A stretch of 64,000 nucleotides of DNA from Anaerolineales bacterium (GTDB taxonomy: Bacteria; Chloroflexota; Anaerolineae; Anaerolineales; Villigracilaceae): contig JANJTV010000085.1 in the NCBI GenBank assembly GCA_024710905.1, forward strand, positions 1-64,000, read 5' to 3'. This document shows positions 28,042 through 36,871 of this stretch, piece by piece. The notes under the pieces were generated by a model. The model was not told the DNA's origin. It saw only the letters and a list, made by a program, of their open reading frames with translations, and made no database searches. Both the position numbers and the translations under genes were made by a program. Positions within the stretch are counted from its first letter, which is position 1. Every line of letters starts with the position of its first letter.

Positions 28042-29352
28042 TTAAGCCTGTTGCTGCCAGGCAGTTTTGGCTTCGGCTGTCACGAACATCGAGCCTGCGG
28101 AAAGGACAATGCTTCCATCCTGTGCGGATGAATCCATCGCCTGCAGCAGGGCCGCCGAAACGGGTTCCATGGCCTGGCAGGCCACCCCGAGGCGTTCCGC
28201 CGTTTCAACAATTTTCCCCACATCCAGGGCGCGCGGATGGTCGGCACGGGTGGCGATCAACAGTGAAAGCCGAGGCGCCAGCGCCTGAATCATTTCTGAC
28301 AGGTGCTTGTCTTCTGAAACCCCCATGATCAGGGTGACCTTGCGGTCGCCAAAAAATTGTTGCAGCGTGTCATTTAGTCGCTGGAAGGAGTCTTCGTTGT
28401 GCGCCGAGTCGAAGATGACCGGCGGTTCGCGGCGGGCAATTTCAAAGCGGCAGGGCCAGCGCGCAGCGGCAAATCCGGCGGCGATTTGTTCGTCCGTCAG
28501 GTTAAATTTGCCTGCTTTGAGGGCGGCGTAGGCCGTGGCGGCGTTTTCCACCTGGTGTGCCCCGAGCAGGGGAATGGTCAGATGAACGGGAGGCAGGCCG
28601 GGGGTCCAGACTGCCAGTTCCTGCCCGTCCAGCGAGGCTGGCCCGGCTTTGTAGATCACATCCATGCCCACCAGGGTTAGTTCCGCATGGCGTTTTGCCG
28701 AAAAGGTTTCCAGCACGGCCAGGGCTTCCTGTTTTTGCGGCGCGGAGACGACCGGCACGCCGTGCTTGATGATGCCTGCTTTTTCAGCGGCGATCTTGGC
28801 GAGTGTATCGCCCAGCACGGCCATATGGTCATATGAAAGGGAGGTGATGACCGAAACGCGCGGCGAGACAACATTGGTGGCGTCCAGCCGCCCGCCCAGG
28901 CCAACCTCAATCACGCCCACGTTAACGCGCTGGCGGGCAAAGTGCAGGAATCCCAGTGCGGTGGTGATTTCAAAGGTGGTCAGTTTTGCCACCTGCGCCA
29001 CGGCCGGTTTGATTTCATCCACCAGGTTGCTGAGTTCGTCATGTGGGATGGGCTGGCCGTTGACCTGGATGCGCTCGGCATAATCCTGCAGGTGCGGCGA
29101 GGTGTAAAGGCCGGTTTTGTAGCCGCCTGCCTGCAGGGCCGCCGCGCACAGGGCCGATACAGACCCCTTGCCTTTTGTCCCGGCCACATGGATGACCGGG
29201 TAGGAGGTGTGCGGGTTGCCGAGCAGCTGCAGCAGGCGGAACATGCGGTCGAGGTTAAATTCGGCCTTGGCGAGTTCGCTGCTGTGCTTCAGGCTATAAT
29301 CGACAAAACTATACAGCCAGTCGAGCGTGGTGTTGAAACGAGAAGTATCCAT
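28042..29352 (-). CDS. folC: Folylpolyglutamate synthase/dihydrofolate synthase
   Basis: Adds glutamate to dihydropteroate/folates. The P-loop is HVAGTKGKGSVSA and a Mur-ligase-like C-terminal domain follows (FDSAHNEDSF). The ORF track starts at 29427, but the ATG at 29352 is better supported. TTTACA, a 17-bp spacer and TACAAT end 8 nt before it, making the transcript leaderless. The protein then begins MDTSRFNTTLDWLYSF, giving 436 aa. It is divergent from the DUF503 gene. Confidence 0.92.
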   Translation of the reverse strand: MDTSRFNTTLDWLYSFVDYSLKHSSELAKAEFNLDRMFRLLQLLGNPHTSYPVIHVAGTKGKGSVSALCAAALQAGGYKTGLYTSPHLQDYAERIQVNGQPIPHDELSNLVDEIKPAVAQVAKLTTFEITTALGFLHFARQRVNVGVIEVGLGGRLDATNVVSPRVSVITSLSYDHMAVLGDTLAKIAAEKAGIIKHGVPVVSAPQKQEALAVLETFSAKRHAELTLVGMDVIYKAGPASLDGQELAVWTPGLPPVHLTIPLLGAHQVENAATAYAALKAGKFNLTDEQIAAGFAAARWPCRFEIARREPPVIFDSAHNEDSFQRLNDTLQQFFGDRKVTLIMGVSEDKHLSEMIQALAPRLSLLIATRADHPRALDVGKIVETAERLGVACQAMEPVSAALLQAMDSSAQDGSIVLSAGSMFVTAEAKTAWQQQA

Positions 29353-29360
29353 CAACTTGA

Positions 29361-29389
29361 ATTGTATATCTTCATCCATAGAATGTAAA
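29361..29389 (-). promoter_or_regulatory. Promoter of folC
   Basis: TTTACA (5/6), a 17-bp spacer and TACAAT (5/6) on the minus strand place the transcription start within about 2 nt of the ATG at 29352. Confidence 0.65.
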
Positions 29390-29403
29390 TTGGTTACAGT
29401 TAT

Positions 29404-29691
29404 ATGATTGCTTTTCTGACCCTTCACCTGCGCCTGCCGGGCTGTACTTCCTTAAAAGAGAAACGCGGGCGCATCCAGCCTTTTATGCACCGCCTGCGTC
29501 GCGAGTTCAACCTGTCTGTGGCCGAGTTGGATCTCCAGGATGCGCACCAGCAGGCCGTGATTGGTTGTGTCATGCTGGGCAATGATGCGGCTTTCCTGCA
29601 GGCGGTCCTTGAACAGGTAAACCACTGGGCCGAAGGCAACTGGCCGCATGGTGATGTCTGGGACAGCCGGGTGGAGATCCTCCACGAATAG
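29404..29691 (+). CDS. DUF503 family protein (YlxP-like)
   Basis: A 95-aa protein with the DUF503 start MIAFLTLHLRLPGCTSLKEKRG and the conserved FNLSVAELD. Relatives such as YlxP often lie by nusA-infB-rbfA and are suspected ribosome-associated factors; function is not settled. Here it is divergent from folC and 8 bp upstream of an SDR gene. No Shine-Dalgarno is seen before the ATG. Confidence 0.85.
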   Translation: MIAFLTLHLRLPGCTSLKEKRGRIQPFMHRLRREFNLSVAELDLQDAHQQAVIGCVMLGNDAAFLQAVLEQVNHWAEGNWPHGDVWDSRVEILHE

Positions 29692-29699
29692 GAGAGAAT

Positions 29700-30491
29700 A
29701 TGGACCTGCATCTCAAAGACAAACGCGCCCTGGTCACCGGCGCTTCGCGCGGGTTGGGCTTTGCCACTGCCAGACTGTTGGCCGAAGAGGGCTGCCAGGT
29801 GGCAGTCAACAGCCGCGACGAGGCGAAAATCTCCGCAGCCGCGGCGCAACTGGCTGCCGAAACCGGCGGCAGGGTTGTGGGGCTGGCTGCTGATATCAGT
29901 CGGCAGGCCGAGGCTGCCAAGATGGTTGCCCGCGCCGTTGAAACCCTGGGCGGGCTGGATTTGCTGGTCTGCAATGCTGGCGGCCCGCCGCCCGGCCCGT
30001 TTGAGAACTTTGACGAGGCAGCCTGGCGCAAAGCGGTCGATTTAACCTTCCTGGGCAATGTCTGGCTGATTCAGGCCGCCCTGCCGCACTTGAAAAAATC
30101 ATCCGCAGCGAGCGTGCTCACGATTACCTCGTATTCCGTTAAGCAGCCCATCCCCAACCTGACGTTTTCCAACAGCCTGCGGGCGGCAACGGTTGGCCTG
30201 ACCAAATCGCTGGCACTGGAACTGGGCTCACAGGGCATTCGCTTCAACTCCATCCTGCCCGCCTGGACGGAAACGGAACGGGTGGAAGAGTTAATGAATG
30301 CCCGCGCCGTCACAAAAGGCACAACGGTTGACGAGGAGATTACGAAACAGGCCGCCGAAAGCGTGTTTGGCCGTTTTGCCACACCGGAAGAGTTTGCCAC
30401 TGCGGCGGTCTTCCTGCTTTCGCCTGCCGCAAGTTACCTGACCGGGGTGATGCTGCCAGTGGATGGTGGTATGTTAAAGGGCACGTTTTAA
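29700..30491 (+). CDS. SDR-fold protein with atypical active site
   Basis: A 263-aa FabG-like short-chain dehydrogenase. The nucleotide loop is intact (VTGASRGLGFATARL) and CNAGG is present. At the usual YxxxK position, aligned through GLTKSLALEL, I read S-N-S-L-R, so catalytic Tyr and Lys appear replaced. This is known from a BKR-like SDR subgroup with an imperfect tetrad. Its reaction is therefore uncertain. AGGAGAG precedes the ATG. It is followed by a small zinc-ribbon gene. Confidence 0.85.
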   Translation: MDLHLKDKRALVTGASRGLGFATARLLAEEGCQVAVNSRDEAKISAAAAQLAAETGGRVVGLAADISRQAEAAKMVARAVETLGGLDLLVCNAGGPPPGPFENFDEAAWRKAVDLTFLGNVWLIQAALPHLKKSSAASVLTITSYSVKQPIPNLTFSNSLRAATVGLTKSLALELGSQGIRFNSILPAWTETERVEELMNARAVTKGTTVDEEITKQAAESVFGRFATPEEFATAAVFLLSPAASYLTGVMLPVDGGMLKGTF

Positions 30492-30509
30492 GGTTCACAG
30501 GAGAATTCG

Positions 30510-30698
30510 ATGCAAACTGTATCTTGTTTTAATTGCAAACGTACCGAGCAGGATATTCCCTTGTTGACGATGCACTTCCAAGGGAACGTCTCGCATGTCT
30601 GCCCGCAATGCCTGCCTGCATTAATCCATAAGCCCCAGACAGTGGCAGCCAATTTACCCGGTTTGCGGGCCAGCGGTGTGGATGAACCGGAAGGATAG
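30510..30698 (+). CDS. Small zinc-ribbon protein
   Basis: A 62-aa protein with CFNC near the N-terminus and CPQC near residue 31, a compact four-cysteine zinc ribbon, and a Pro/Leu-rich tail. CAGGAGA precedes the ATG. It lies 18 bp after the SDR gene and 6 bp before murJ, so it is part of the same transcript. Function is unknown. Confidence 0.75.
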   Translation: MQTVSCFNCKRTEQDIPLLTMHFQGNVSHVCPQCLPALIHKPQTVAANLPGLRASGVDEPEG

Positions 30699-30704
30699 AC
30701 TCCC

Positions 30705-32249
30705 TTGAATAAACTTTCCCACCTTACCCGTACATCGCTAATCCTAGGCTTCTTTTTTGCTTTCGACAAGGTGCTGGCGTTTGGCCGTTCCATCCTGATT
30801 GCCCGCCAGTTCAGCCTGTCTGTTGAGCTGGATGCCTTCAACGTTGCCAATAACCTGCCCGACCTGCTGTTTGCCCTGATTTCGGGCGGGGCGATGGCAA
30901 TGGCCTTCATCCCCTTGCTGACGGAATACCTGACCCTTAAGGGGCGCGCCGCCGCCTGGGATTTGTTCTCGCGGGTGGCGAATGTGGCGTTTGCTTCCAC
31001 GGCCATCCTGGCGGTGCTGATTGCCATTTTTGCCGACCAATTGGTACAGGCCGAAATTGGCATCGCGCCTGGTTTTGGCCCGGAGCAGCAAGCCCTGGTG
31101 GCTGAGTTAATGCGCCTGAACCTGATTGCTACGCTGATTTTTTCCATTTCCGGGTTGGTGATGGCAGGACTTCAAAGCAACCAGCACTTTATCCTGCCGG
31201 CGTTGGCGCCTTCTTTGTATAACGTAGGGATGATCATCGGCGCGCTGGTGTTTTCGCCCAGTGAGCCATATGTGCTAGGACCGGTGGCCCTACCCGCGTT
31301 TGGTATGGGCGTTCATGGACTGGTCTATGGCGTCATCCTCGGCGCGGCGCTGCATCTGGGTATCCAGATTCCTGGCTTGATTAAGTACAAATTTCGTTGG
31401 ACGCCCTCGTTGGACATCCGTGATTCGGGTTTGATCACCGCCTTGCGGTTAATTGCCCCACGCCTGTTAACCATGTTCGGCATCCAGTTGATGTTCATTG
31501 CCCGGGATAATTTTGCTTCCCGGCTCGACCAGGTTGGTGCGGTCACCTCCTTAACGTATGGTTGGATGATCATGCAGGTGCCGGAAACTTTGCTGGGCAC
31601 AGCCATTGCCACAGCTTTGTTGCCCACCCTGGCTGAACATGCTTCCCGTGGCGATTGGCAGACTTTCCGCGAGACGATGGAGAAGGCCATCCGGGTGATG
31701 TTGGCACTTACCCTGCCGGTGGCGGTGGTCATGGCCGCAGGATTGCGTCCGCTGGTGGCCGTGGCGTTTGGCTTCGACGATCCGGGAACTGATTTGCTGA
31801 CCATAACGTCCCGGATTTATTTATTAACTCTGGCCGGATATGCCGTGCAGGAAACCCTGGCGCGCGCTTACTATGCCCGCAAGGAGCCGCTGGTGCCGTT
31901 GTGGGGCATTCTCATCCGCCTGGCAATTTATATTGCGATTGGTATTGCCGGTGTGACCGTCCTGCGTGATGTAGGTGCGCCGATTATCGCTGCGGCGGAA
32001 CTCTCGCTCACCGTGGAAGCCATTGTGATGATGATCTGGCTTAACCGACGGTTGGATGCCCCAATTCGGGTTTTACCGGCGATTGGCAAGGGGCTGGTGG
32101 CCGCCCTGGTTGGCGGGATAACGGCCTACGGGTTGGCTGTGCTCCTGCCGGGGCCGGGCTATATCACTGCCCTGGTCGGGATGACGACTGGCGGACTGGC
32201 CGCCCTCGCCATCGTCTGGTCGGAGGCCCGGCTGATTTTCCGCCTGTAA
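30705..32249 (+). CDS. murJ: Lipid II flippase MurJ
   Basis: A 514-aa MOP-superfamily membrane protein with about 14 helices. It carries MurJ-type segments (FDKVLAFGRSILIARQF, VANNLPDLLFALISGGAMAMAFIPL, YGWMIMQVPETLLGTAIATALLP). It moves lipid-linked peptidoglycan precursor across the membrane. The start is TTG, with GAAGGA upstream. It implies a peptidoglycan-containing envelope, in line with the L,D-transpeptidase at 38901. Confidence 0.92.
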   Translation: MNKLSHLTRTSLILGFFFAFDKVLAFGRSILIARQFSLSVELDAFNVANNLPDLLFALISGGAMAMAFIPLLTEYLTLKGRAAAWDLFSRVANVAFASTAILAVLIAIFADQLVQAEIGIAPGFGPEQQALVAELMRLNLIATLIFSISGLVMAGLQSNQHFILPALAPSLYNVGMIIGALVFSPSEPYVLGPVALPAFGMGVHGLVYGVILGAALHLGIQIPGLIKYKFRWTPSLDIRDSGLITALRLIAPRLLTMFGIQLMFIARDNFASRLDQVGAVTSLTYGWMIMQVPETLLGTAIATALLPTLAEHASRGDWQTFRETMEKAIRVMLALTLPVAVVMAAGLRPLVAVAFGFDDPGTDLLTITSRIYLLTLAGYAVQETLARAYYARKEPLVPLWGILIRLAIYIAIGIAGVTVLRDVGAPIIAAAELSLTVEAIVMMIWLNRRLDAPIRVLPAIGKGLVAALVGGITAYGLAVLLPGPGYITALVGMTTGGLAALAIVWSEARLIFRL

Positions 32250-32270
32250 GGATGGAGTATAATTATTCAC

Positions 32271-33317
32271 ATGTATGATACTCAACCGAATAACCTTTCT
32301 GATACGCAACCTAAAATGACCAAAAAGCAAACCCTGCCCTTTTGGGCAGTGTTGCTGATAATGCTTGGCGTAGTCTTGCTTGGTTCGCTTGGCGGCTACG
32401 GCTTGGGGATTCAGGGTCGGGTGGCTGCCCAATCTACACAGGTAGGCGGGGTGTTGAGCGAGCAGATGACGTTTGCCGAGCAGGATTTTGCCGCCGGGCG
32501 CTTTGATATTGCCCGCCAGCGCGTGGAATATGTGATTACACAAGATCCGGACTACCCCGGCGCGACGGACCTGCTCACCCGGATTATTTTGCAGCAATCC
32601 ATTACGCCCAGCCCAACCCTGACGCCGACGCCGACCATTACACCAACGCCTGACTTGCGCAACCAGGAGGCCATCCTGGCGGAGATTCAACAGAAGATGG
32701 CGGCCCAGGATTGGGACGGGGTACTGCCAATTTTGGATAACCTGCGTAAGACAGACCCGTCCTTCCGCACCGCCCAGGTGGATGGTTTTTATTATTCTGC
32801 CTTGCGCAACCGCGGTGTTGCAAAGATTCTTGGCACCGGCGCATATGCCCAGACCACAAACATGGAAGGCGGCATTTACGACCTGACCCTGGCGGAACGA
32901 TTTGGGCCATTGGACGGATATGCTGAAGGCCTGCGCAATTTCTCACGCCTGTATATTATTGGCCTGTCGTTCTGGGAAGTGAACTGGCCGGAGGCGATTA
33001 ATTACTTCAGCCAGGTGTACTCGTTTGCCCCGAACCTGCGTGATTCATCCAATTTTACGGTGAGTGAACGGTACCGGATTGCCCTTCTAAAGCATGCGGA
33101 CACTTTGTATGAATCTACAGACCGCCGCACACGATGCGAAGCCCTGAACGTTTACTTCCAGTCTTTCTCGATTGGTCGCGACCCGGCATATGAACAGAAA
33201 GTAAACGACCTGAACCTGGAATGCAACCCGCCAACGCCGACGATTGACCCCTTGCTCCTGATCACCCCGACGGTGGAAGGCGGCGAAGGAACGCCCACGG
33301 AAACGCCAACCCCCTAA
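32271..33317 (+). CDS. Membrane-anchored tetratricopeptide-like protein with Thr-Pro linkers
   Basis: A 348-aa protein with a short cytoplasmic N-terminus, one transmembrane helix (about residues 24-45) and a helical TPR-like segment. A Thr-Pro-rich linker near 115-127, a second helical domain and a Thr/Pro-rich C-terminus follow. Such linkers are common in exported proteins of Anaerolineae. Function is unknown. TATAAT lies 7 nt before the ATG, with no Shine-Dalgarno next to the start, so it may be transcribed leaderless from its own promoter inside the murJ-proximal region. Confidence 0.75.
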   Translation: MYDTQPNNLSDTQPKMTKKQTLPFWAVLLIMLGVVLLGSLGGYGLGIQGRVAAQSTQVGGVLSEQMTFAEQDFAAGRFDIARQRVEYVITQDPDYPGATDLLTRIILQQSITPSPTLTPTPTITPTPDLRNQEAILAEIQQKMAAQDWDGVLPILDNLRKTDPSFRTAQVDGFYYSALRNRGVAKILGTGAYAQTTNMEGGIYDLTLAERFGPLDGYAEGLRNFSRLYIIGLSFWEVNWPEAINYFSQVYSFAPNLRDSSNFTVSERYRIALLKHADTLYESTDRRTRCEALNVYFQSFSIGRDPAYEQKVNDLNLECNPPTPTIDPLLLITPTVEGGEGTPTETPTP

Positions 33318-33336
33318 TCGCCAGACCCGAGATAAA

Positions 33337-33367
33337 AACTGCGTGAGAGAAGCCCTCTCGCGCAGTT
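33337..33367. terminator. Terminator between convergent genes
   Basis: AACTGCGTGAGAG and CTCTCGCGCAGTT form a long stem with a short loop, followed on the + strand by TTGTTGTTTT. It serves the TPR-like gene and may also stop rimO read-through. Confidence 0.85.
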
Positions 33368-33375
33368 TTGTTGTT

Positions 33376-34737
33376 TTACAGGTTGAGCGTTTTCAGCCCG
33401 GCGGGAATGCCCGTCAGGTCGTAGGCCATGCCGCCGGTAATGCGGATGGGAACCAGTTCGCCAAGAGGTAGTTCGCCTTCCACAAAGACCAGCCCGTCAA
33501 TTTCTGGCGCATCGCGGTATGAACGGCCAATGGAGATGCCGTCATTATAGCCTTCCACCAGGATGTCCAACGTCTGGCCGACATAGGATTGGTTAATTTG
33601 CAACGAAATGGCCTGCTGGCGTTCCATCAGGCGATTCCACCGTTCTTCCTTGGCTTCGGCAGGGACGGGGTCGCCAAGCGGTTCGCTGGTAGTGCCGGGC
33701 TCAAAGGAGAATTTGAACGCGCCAACGCGGTCAAAACGGATATCTTCAATGAATTGCATCAGGATTTCAAATTCTTCATCTGTTTCGCCGGGGTAGCCAA
33801 CGATAAATGTCGTACGGATGGCCAACCGTTGCGGTTTATCGGCGAAGGCGGTACGCATTTTGTCGAGTGTCCGGTGCACCCATTCGATGTTGGAAGGGCG
33901 GCGCATACGGTAGAGCGTTTTCGGGTGGGCGTGCTGGAGGGGCATGTCCAGGTAGGGGAGGATCTGCCTGCTGGAAGCCATGACATCGATCATTCGGTCG
34001 GTGACATAACCCGGATAAGCATACATCACACGAATCCAGTCCATGTCGGGCACCTGCATGGTCAGTTGTTCCAGTAATTGCGCCAGGCCGTCTTTCATTC
34101 CCAGGTCATGTCCATAATCGGTAGTATCCTGCGCGATCAGGATTAATTCGCGAATACCCGCATCACGCAGGCGTTTTGATTCTTCGACAATCGTCTGAAC
34201 TGGGCGGCTGACAGCCGTGCCCTTGATGAGCGGAATGGCGCAAAAGGCACACGGGCGGCGGCAGCCATCGGCGACCTTCAGGTAGGCACTGGTCCCGGCG
34301 ATCGAAGCGCGCAAGGCGTCGTGTTCGTCGATCCCAACCGTGGGCGCATCGGGCAGGTGATAGACCGGCTCAGGGTGGGTTCCCTTGCGAAGTTCCCGCA
34401 CCACCTGGACGATGTCCATCCAGCGGCGGGTGCCGAGAATGCCATCAATGCCGGGCACTTTCTGGGCCACTTCCACGCCGTAGCGTTGGGTCAGGCAGCC
34501 CGCGGCAATTAACAATTGGTCGGAGCGTTTTACGACAGCCAGTTCTTGAAGTACGTTAAGGGATTCTTCTTTGGCAGGCCCAATAAACCCACAGGTATTG
34601 ACAATCAATATGCTGGCCTGGCCAGGTTTTTCAACGGCTTTGTAGCCGTCCTGCAAGAGCAGTTGGGCCATGGAGTCTGAATCGACTGTGTTTTTGGCGC
34701 AGCCCAGTGAGACGAGATGGAAGGTTTTCCGGTTCAT
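33376..34737 (-). CDS. rimO: Ribosomal protein S12 methylthiotransferase RimO
   Basis: Radical-SAM enzyme that methylthiolates an Asp of ribosomal protein S12. The 453-aa protein has an N-terminal Fe-S domain (SLGCAKNTVDS), the radical-SAM motif CRRPCAFCAIP with CX3CX2C spacing, and a C-terminal TRAM domain. The family assignment (RimO rather than MiaB) rests on the LGCAKN start and the TRAM region. It lies 2 bp after the rodZ-like gene and is probably co-transcribed with it. Confidence 0.94.
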   Translation of the reverse strand: MNRKTFHLVSLGCAKNTVDSDSMAQLLLQDGYKAVEKPGQASILIVNTCGFIGPAKEESLNVLQELAVVKRSDQLLIAAGCLTQRYGVEVAQKVPGIDGILGTRRWMDIVQVVRELRKGTHPEPVYHLPDAPTVGIDEHDALRASIAGTSAYLKVADGCRRPCAFCAIPLIKGTAVSRPVQTIVEESKRLRDAGIRELILIAQDTTDYGHDLGMKDGLAQLLEQLTMQVPDMDWIRVMYAYPGYVTDRMIDVMASSRQILPYLDMPLQHAHPKTLYRMRRPSNIEWVHRTLDKMRTAFADKPQRLAIRTTFIVGYPGETDEEFEILMQFIEDIRFDRVGAFKFSFEPGTTSEPLGDPVPAEAKEERWNRLMERQQAISLQINQSYVGQTLDILVEGYNDGISIGRSYRDAPEIDGLVFVEGELPLGELVPIRITGGMAYDLTGIPAGLKTLNL

Positions 34738-34739
34738 AG

Positions 34740-36104
34740 TTATTCACCAATACGGGTCGGGGATGGGGAAGGCGTGATGCTGGGCGTCGGGGTTTGCGTG
34801 ACGCGCGGGGTGTTGGTCGGGGTCGGGCTGACGGTGGCGGTGGGTGTTTGCGGCCCGGCTTGGGTGTAGATTTGGTTGACCACTTCGCCAGGGTTGCCCA
34901 TTGCACCCAGGTCGGCCTGATTAAAAATTATCTGAACAGCGGCGCCGTTGCCGGTTAGCACTTCAATGCGCTCGTTGGCGGTAATAATCAAAACACTCCC
35001 AGCGGCGAAACGACCCTCTTCAACGACCTGGCCGTCTGCCAGGACGCGCAGGAAGGTGCGCTCACGCATGGAGAGGGTCATGCTCAGGTTGGCGGCAGGC
35101 GCAAATACCGGGGGGGTGGGGGTTTCGGTAACGAGGATGTTTTCAACTGATTCGGTTTCTGCCGATTCCACGCTGGTAGGGTTGACCAGGTCAATATCCA
35201 GGGTGGCTACGGGTGAAGCCAGCAAGACATCCGAAATGGAAGGACCTTCCGTGGGCGGGACTTCAGCAGGGTTCATACTGACCAGGCGGCTCATGCCCCA
35301 GAGCGCAACACCTGTTACAACGAACACAACAAAGGCCAGGAAGATTACATCGGCGCTGAGGAACCTGCTGAACCTGGCGGGGATGATATTTCTTTGCGTC
35401 GGGCGGGAAGCTGTTTTTGCCTGGATCTCATGCCCCTGTTTTTCGAGACGACGGGCTTGCAGGGCGTCGGCAAAACGCAACAGGGTGGCATCCACGTTCA
35501 TGTCGAGGAAAGACGCATATCCGGAGATCATGCCGCGCGCCTGCACTGGCGAGGGCAATTCGTCAAGCAAGCCTTTTTCGATGATCTCCAGGTTGCGTTT
35601 GCGAATGTGAGTGTGACGCTCAATTTCATCCAAGGTCAGGCCCAGCAACTCGCGACGTTGTCTAAGTTGCTGGCCAATTTCTGCGTAAATTGAGATGGAA
35701 AGCTTTGGCGCGGCTGGGATTATTTCATCAGGCGCATCTATATTTTCTGGCAAATCCTGGGGTTCAGGGTCCTGTTCCAGGGTCAGTTGGTGAGGCTCTT
35801 CGGGCTCAGGCTGTGACTCGGGTTCTGGCGGGTTAAACTGGGGGGAGCCTGTAGCTGGTTCTTCCTCCACCGGTATGGCAGAGGCTTTTTGGAGATTAAT
35901 CATCTGCTCAAGATTAAGTTCCAGGAAGTCGGCGTACAGGCGTAAGAAGCCACGTCCCTGGGCGGCGGACGGCATGACGCTGTAGTCATCCGCTTCGAGG
36001 GCTTCGATGTAATGAAGCCGCAGGCGCGTTTGCTCGGCTGCCTGTTTAATGGTCAGGCGGCGGGCTTCACGGGCTTGTTTGAGTTGCTCTCCGAGGGTGG
36101 GCAT
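34740..36104 (-). CDS. RodZ-like protein with tandem HTH domains
   Basis: A 454-aa membrane protein. Residues 1-70 form an XRE/HTH_25 domain (LGEQLKQAREARRLTIKQAAEQT). After an acidic Pro/Glu linker, a second domain of the same type lies near 138-205 (IGQQLRQRRELLGLTLDEIERHT). A transmembrane helix lies near 258-280. A DUF4115-like beta domain and a Thr-Pro-Ser-rich tail follow. RodZ links the MreB cytoskeleton to cell-wall growth; the duplicated HTH is unusual. It lies upstream of rimO and downstream of the rplI terminator. Confidence 0.85.
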   Translation of the reverse strand: MPTLGEQLKQAREARRLTIKQAAEQTRLRLHYIEALEADDYSVMPSAAQGRGFLRLYADFLELNLEQMINLQKASAIPVEEEPATGSPQFNPPEPESQPEPEEPHQLTLEQDPEPQDLPENIDAPDEIIPAAPKLSISIYAEIGQQLRQRRELLGLTLDEIERHTHIRKRNLEIIEKGLLDELPSPVQARGMISGYASFLDMNVDATLLRFADALQARRLEKQGHEIQAKTASRPTQRNIIPARFSRFLSADVIFLAFVVFVVTGVALWGMSRLVSMNPAEVPPTEGPSISDVLLASPVATLDIDLVNPTSVESAETESVENILVTETPTPPVFAPAANLSMTLSMRERTFLRVLADGQVVEEGRFAAGSVLIITANERIEVLTGNGAAVQIIFNQADLGAMGNPGEVVNQIYTQAGPQTPTATVSPTPTNTPRVTQTPTPSITPSPSPTRIGE

Positions 36105-36110
36105 GGGCTT

Positions 36111-36161
36111 AAGAAAACATCACCGATTCGCCCCTGGGTTGCGGGAAGGAATCGGTGATGT
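36111..36161 (-). terminator. Intrinsic terminator after rplI
   Basis: A 12-bp perfect stem (ACATCACCGATT/AATCGGTGATGT) with a 21-nt loop is followed on the minus strand by TTTTCTT. Confidence 0.8.
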
Positions 36162-36180
36162 CATCTGGGTCGTTTGGCGC

Positions 36181-36786
36181 TTAGGCTTCGGATTCTTCCG
36201 CGGATATTTCTTCTGCGGTGGGCTCTTCGGCAGGTGTTTCTGCAGCCACAGGTTCGGCAGCAGGAGCGGTTTCGGCAATCGGGGCAGGTTCAGCAACCGG
36301 GGTGGGGGTGGCTTCAGAAGCCGCTTCAATGGGATTGGCTTCGCCTTCGCGATAGACAATAATTTTGACGTCGGGGATCAAGTCCATCGTCAGGCGGATG
36401 TGGGCAGCGTATTCACCCAGCGCGCGGATGGGCTGGATGTCGATTTGCTGGCGTTTGATCTCCACGCCGCTTTTTTCCTTGATTGCACTGGCGACATCCT
36501 GGGTGGTGATCGAACCATACAGTTTGCCGGTTTCGCCAGCCTTGGCGGCGAAGGCCAGGGTGATCTTGGAGATGACTTCGGCGACAGCGCCCATTTCTTC
36601 GTTTAGGACGGCGCGGCGCTTGACAGCTTCTTCGCGGATCTTTTCGACCTGCTTGAGGGCGCCTGCGGTGGCCAGGACGGCCAGGCCCTGCGGCAGCAGG
36701 TAGTTGCGGCCATAGCCATCGGCGACTTTTTTGATGTCGCCAGCGCGGCCCAGGTTGTATACATCTTTAATCATCAGTACTTTCAT
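36181..36786 (-). CDS. rplI: Ribosomal protein bL9 with acidic C-terminal extension
   Basis: The first 150 residues are a normal L9 (MKVLMIKDVYNLGRAGDIKKVADGYGRNYLLPQGLA). The protein then continues for about 50 residues of Ala/Glu/Pro/Thr-rich acidic sequence. It totals 201 aa against a usual 148-150. The ORF track starts at 36903; ATG 36786 is the L9 start. It is transcribed alone, not with rpsF/ssb/rpsR, from a promoter about 80 nt upstream with a hairpin in the leader. Confidence 0.95.
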   Translation of the reverse strand: MKVLMIKDVYNLGRAGDIKKVADGYGRNYLLPQGLAVLATAGALKQVEKIREEAVKRRAVLNEEMGAVAEVISKITLAFAAKAGETGKLYGSITTQDVASAIKEKSGVEIKRQQIDIQPIRALGEYAAHIRLTMDLIPDVKIIVYREGEANPIEAASEATPTPVAEPAPIAETAPAAEPVAAETPAEEPTAEEISAEESEA

Positions 36787-36810
36787 ATTCAAGCCCTTTC
36801 TTGCTTGTGA

Positions 36811-36837
36811 CAAAAATTTACTGCGCAGGGCGCAGTA
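36811..36837 (-). promoter_or_regulatory. Terminator-like hairpin in the rplI leader
   Basis: A perfect 8-bp stem (TACTGCGC/GCGCAGTA) with a 3-nt loop is followed on the minus strand by AATTTTTG. It lies between the rplI promoter and its ATG, so it could attenuate transcription. A second small hairpin (GAGCG/CGCTC) precedes it. Confidence 0.55.
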
Positions 36838-36871
36838 TCGATTGAGCGAAGGGTACAACGCTCGGAGCAGT

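Noticed and set aside
32605-32655. ACGCCGACG-type repeats, considered as a CRISPR-like or microsatellite array
   Set aside because: They encode the Thr-Pro linker of the TPR-like protein; repeats are only codon-sized.
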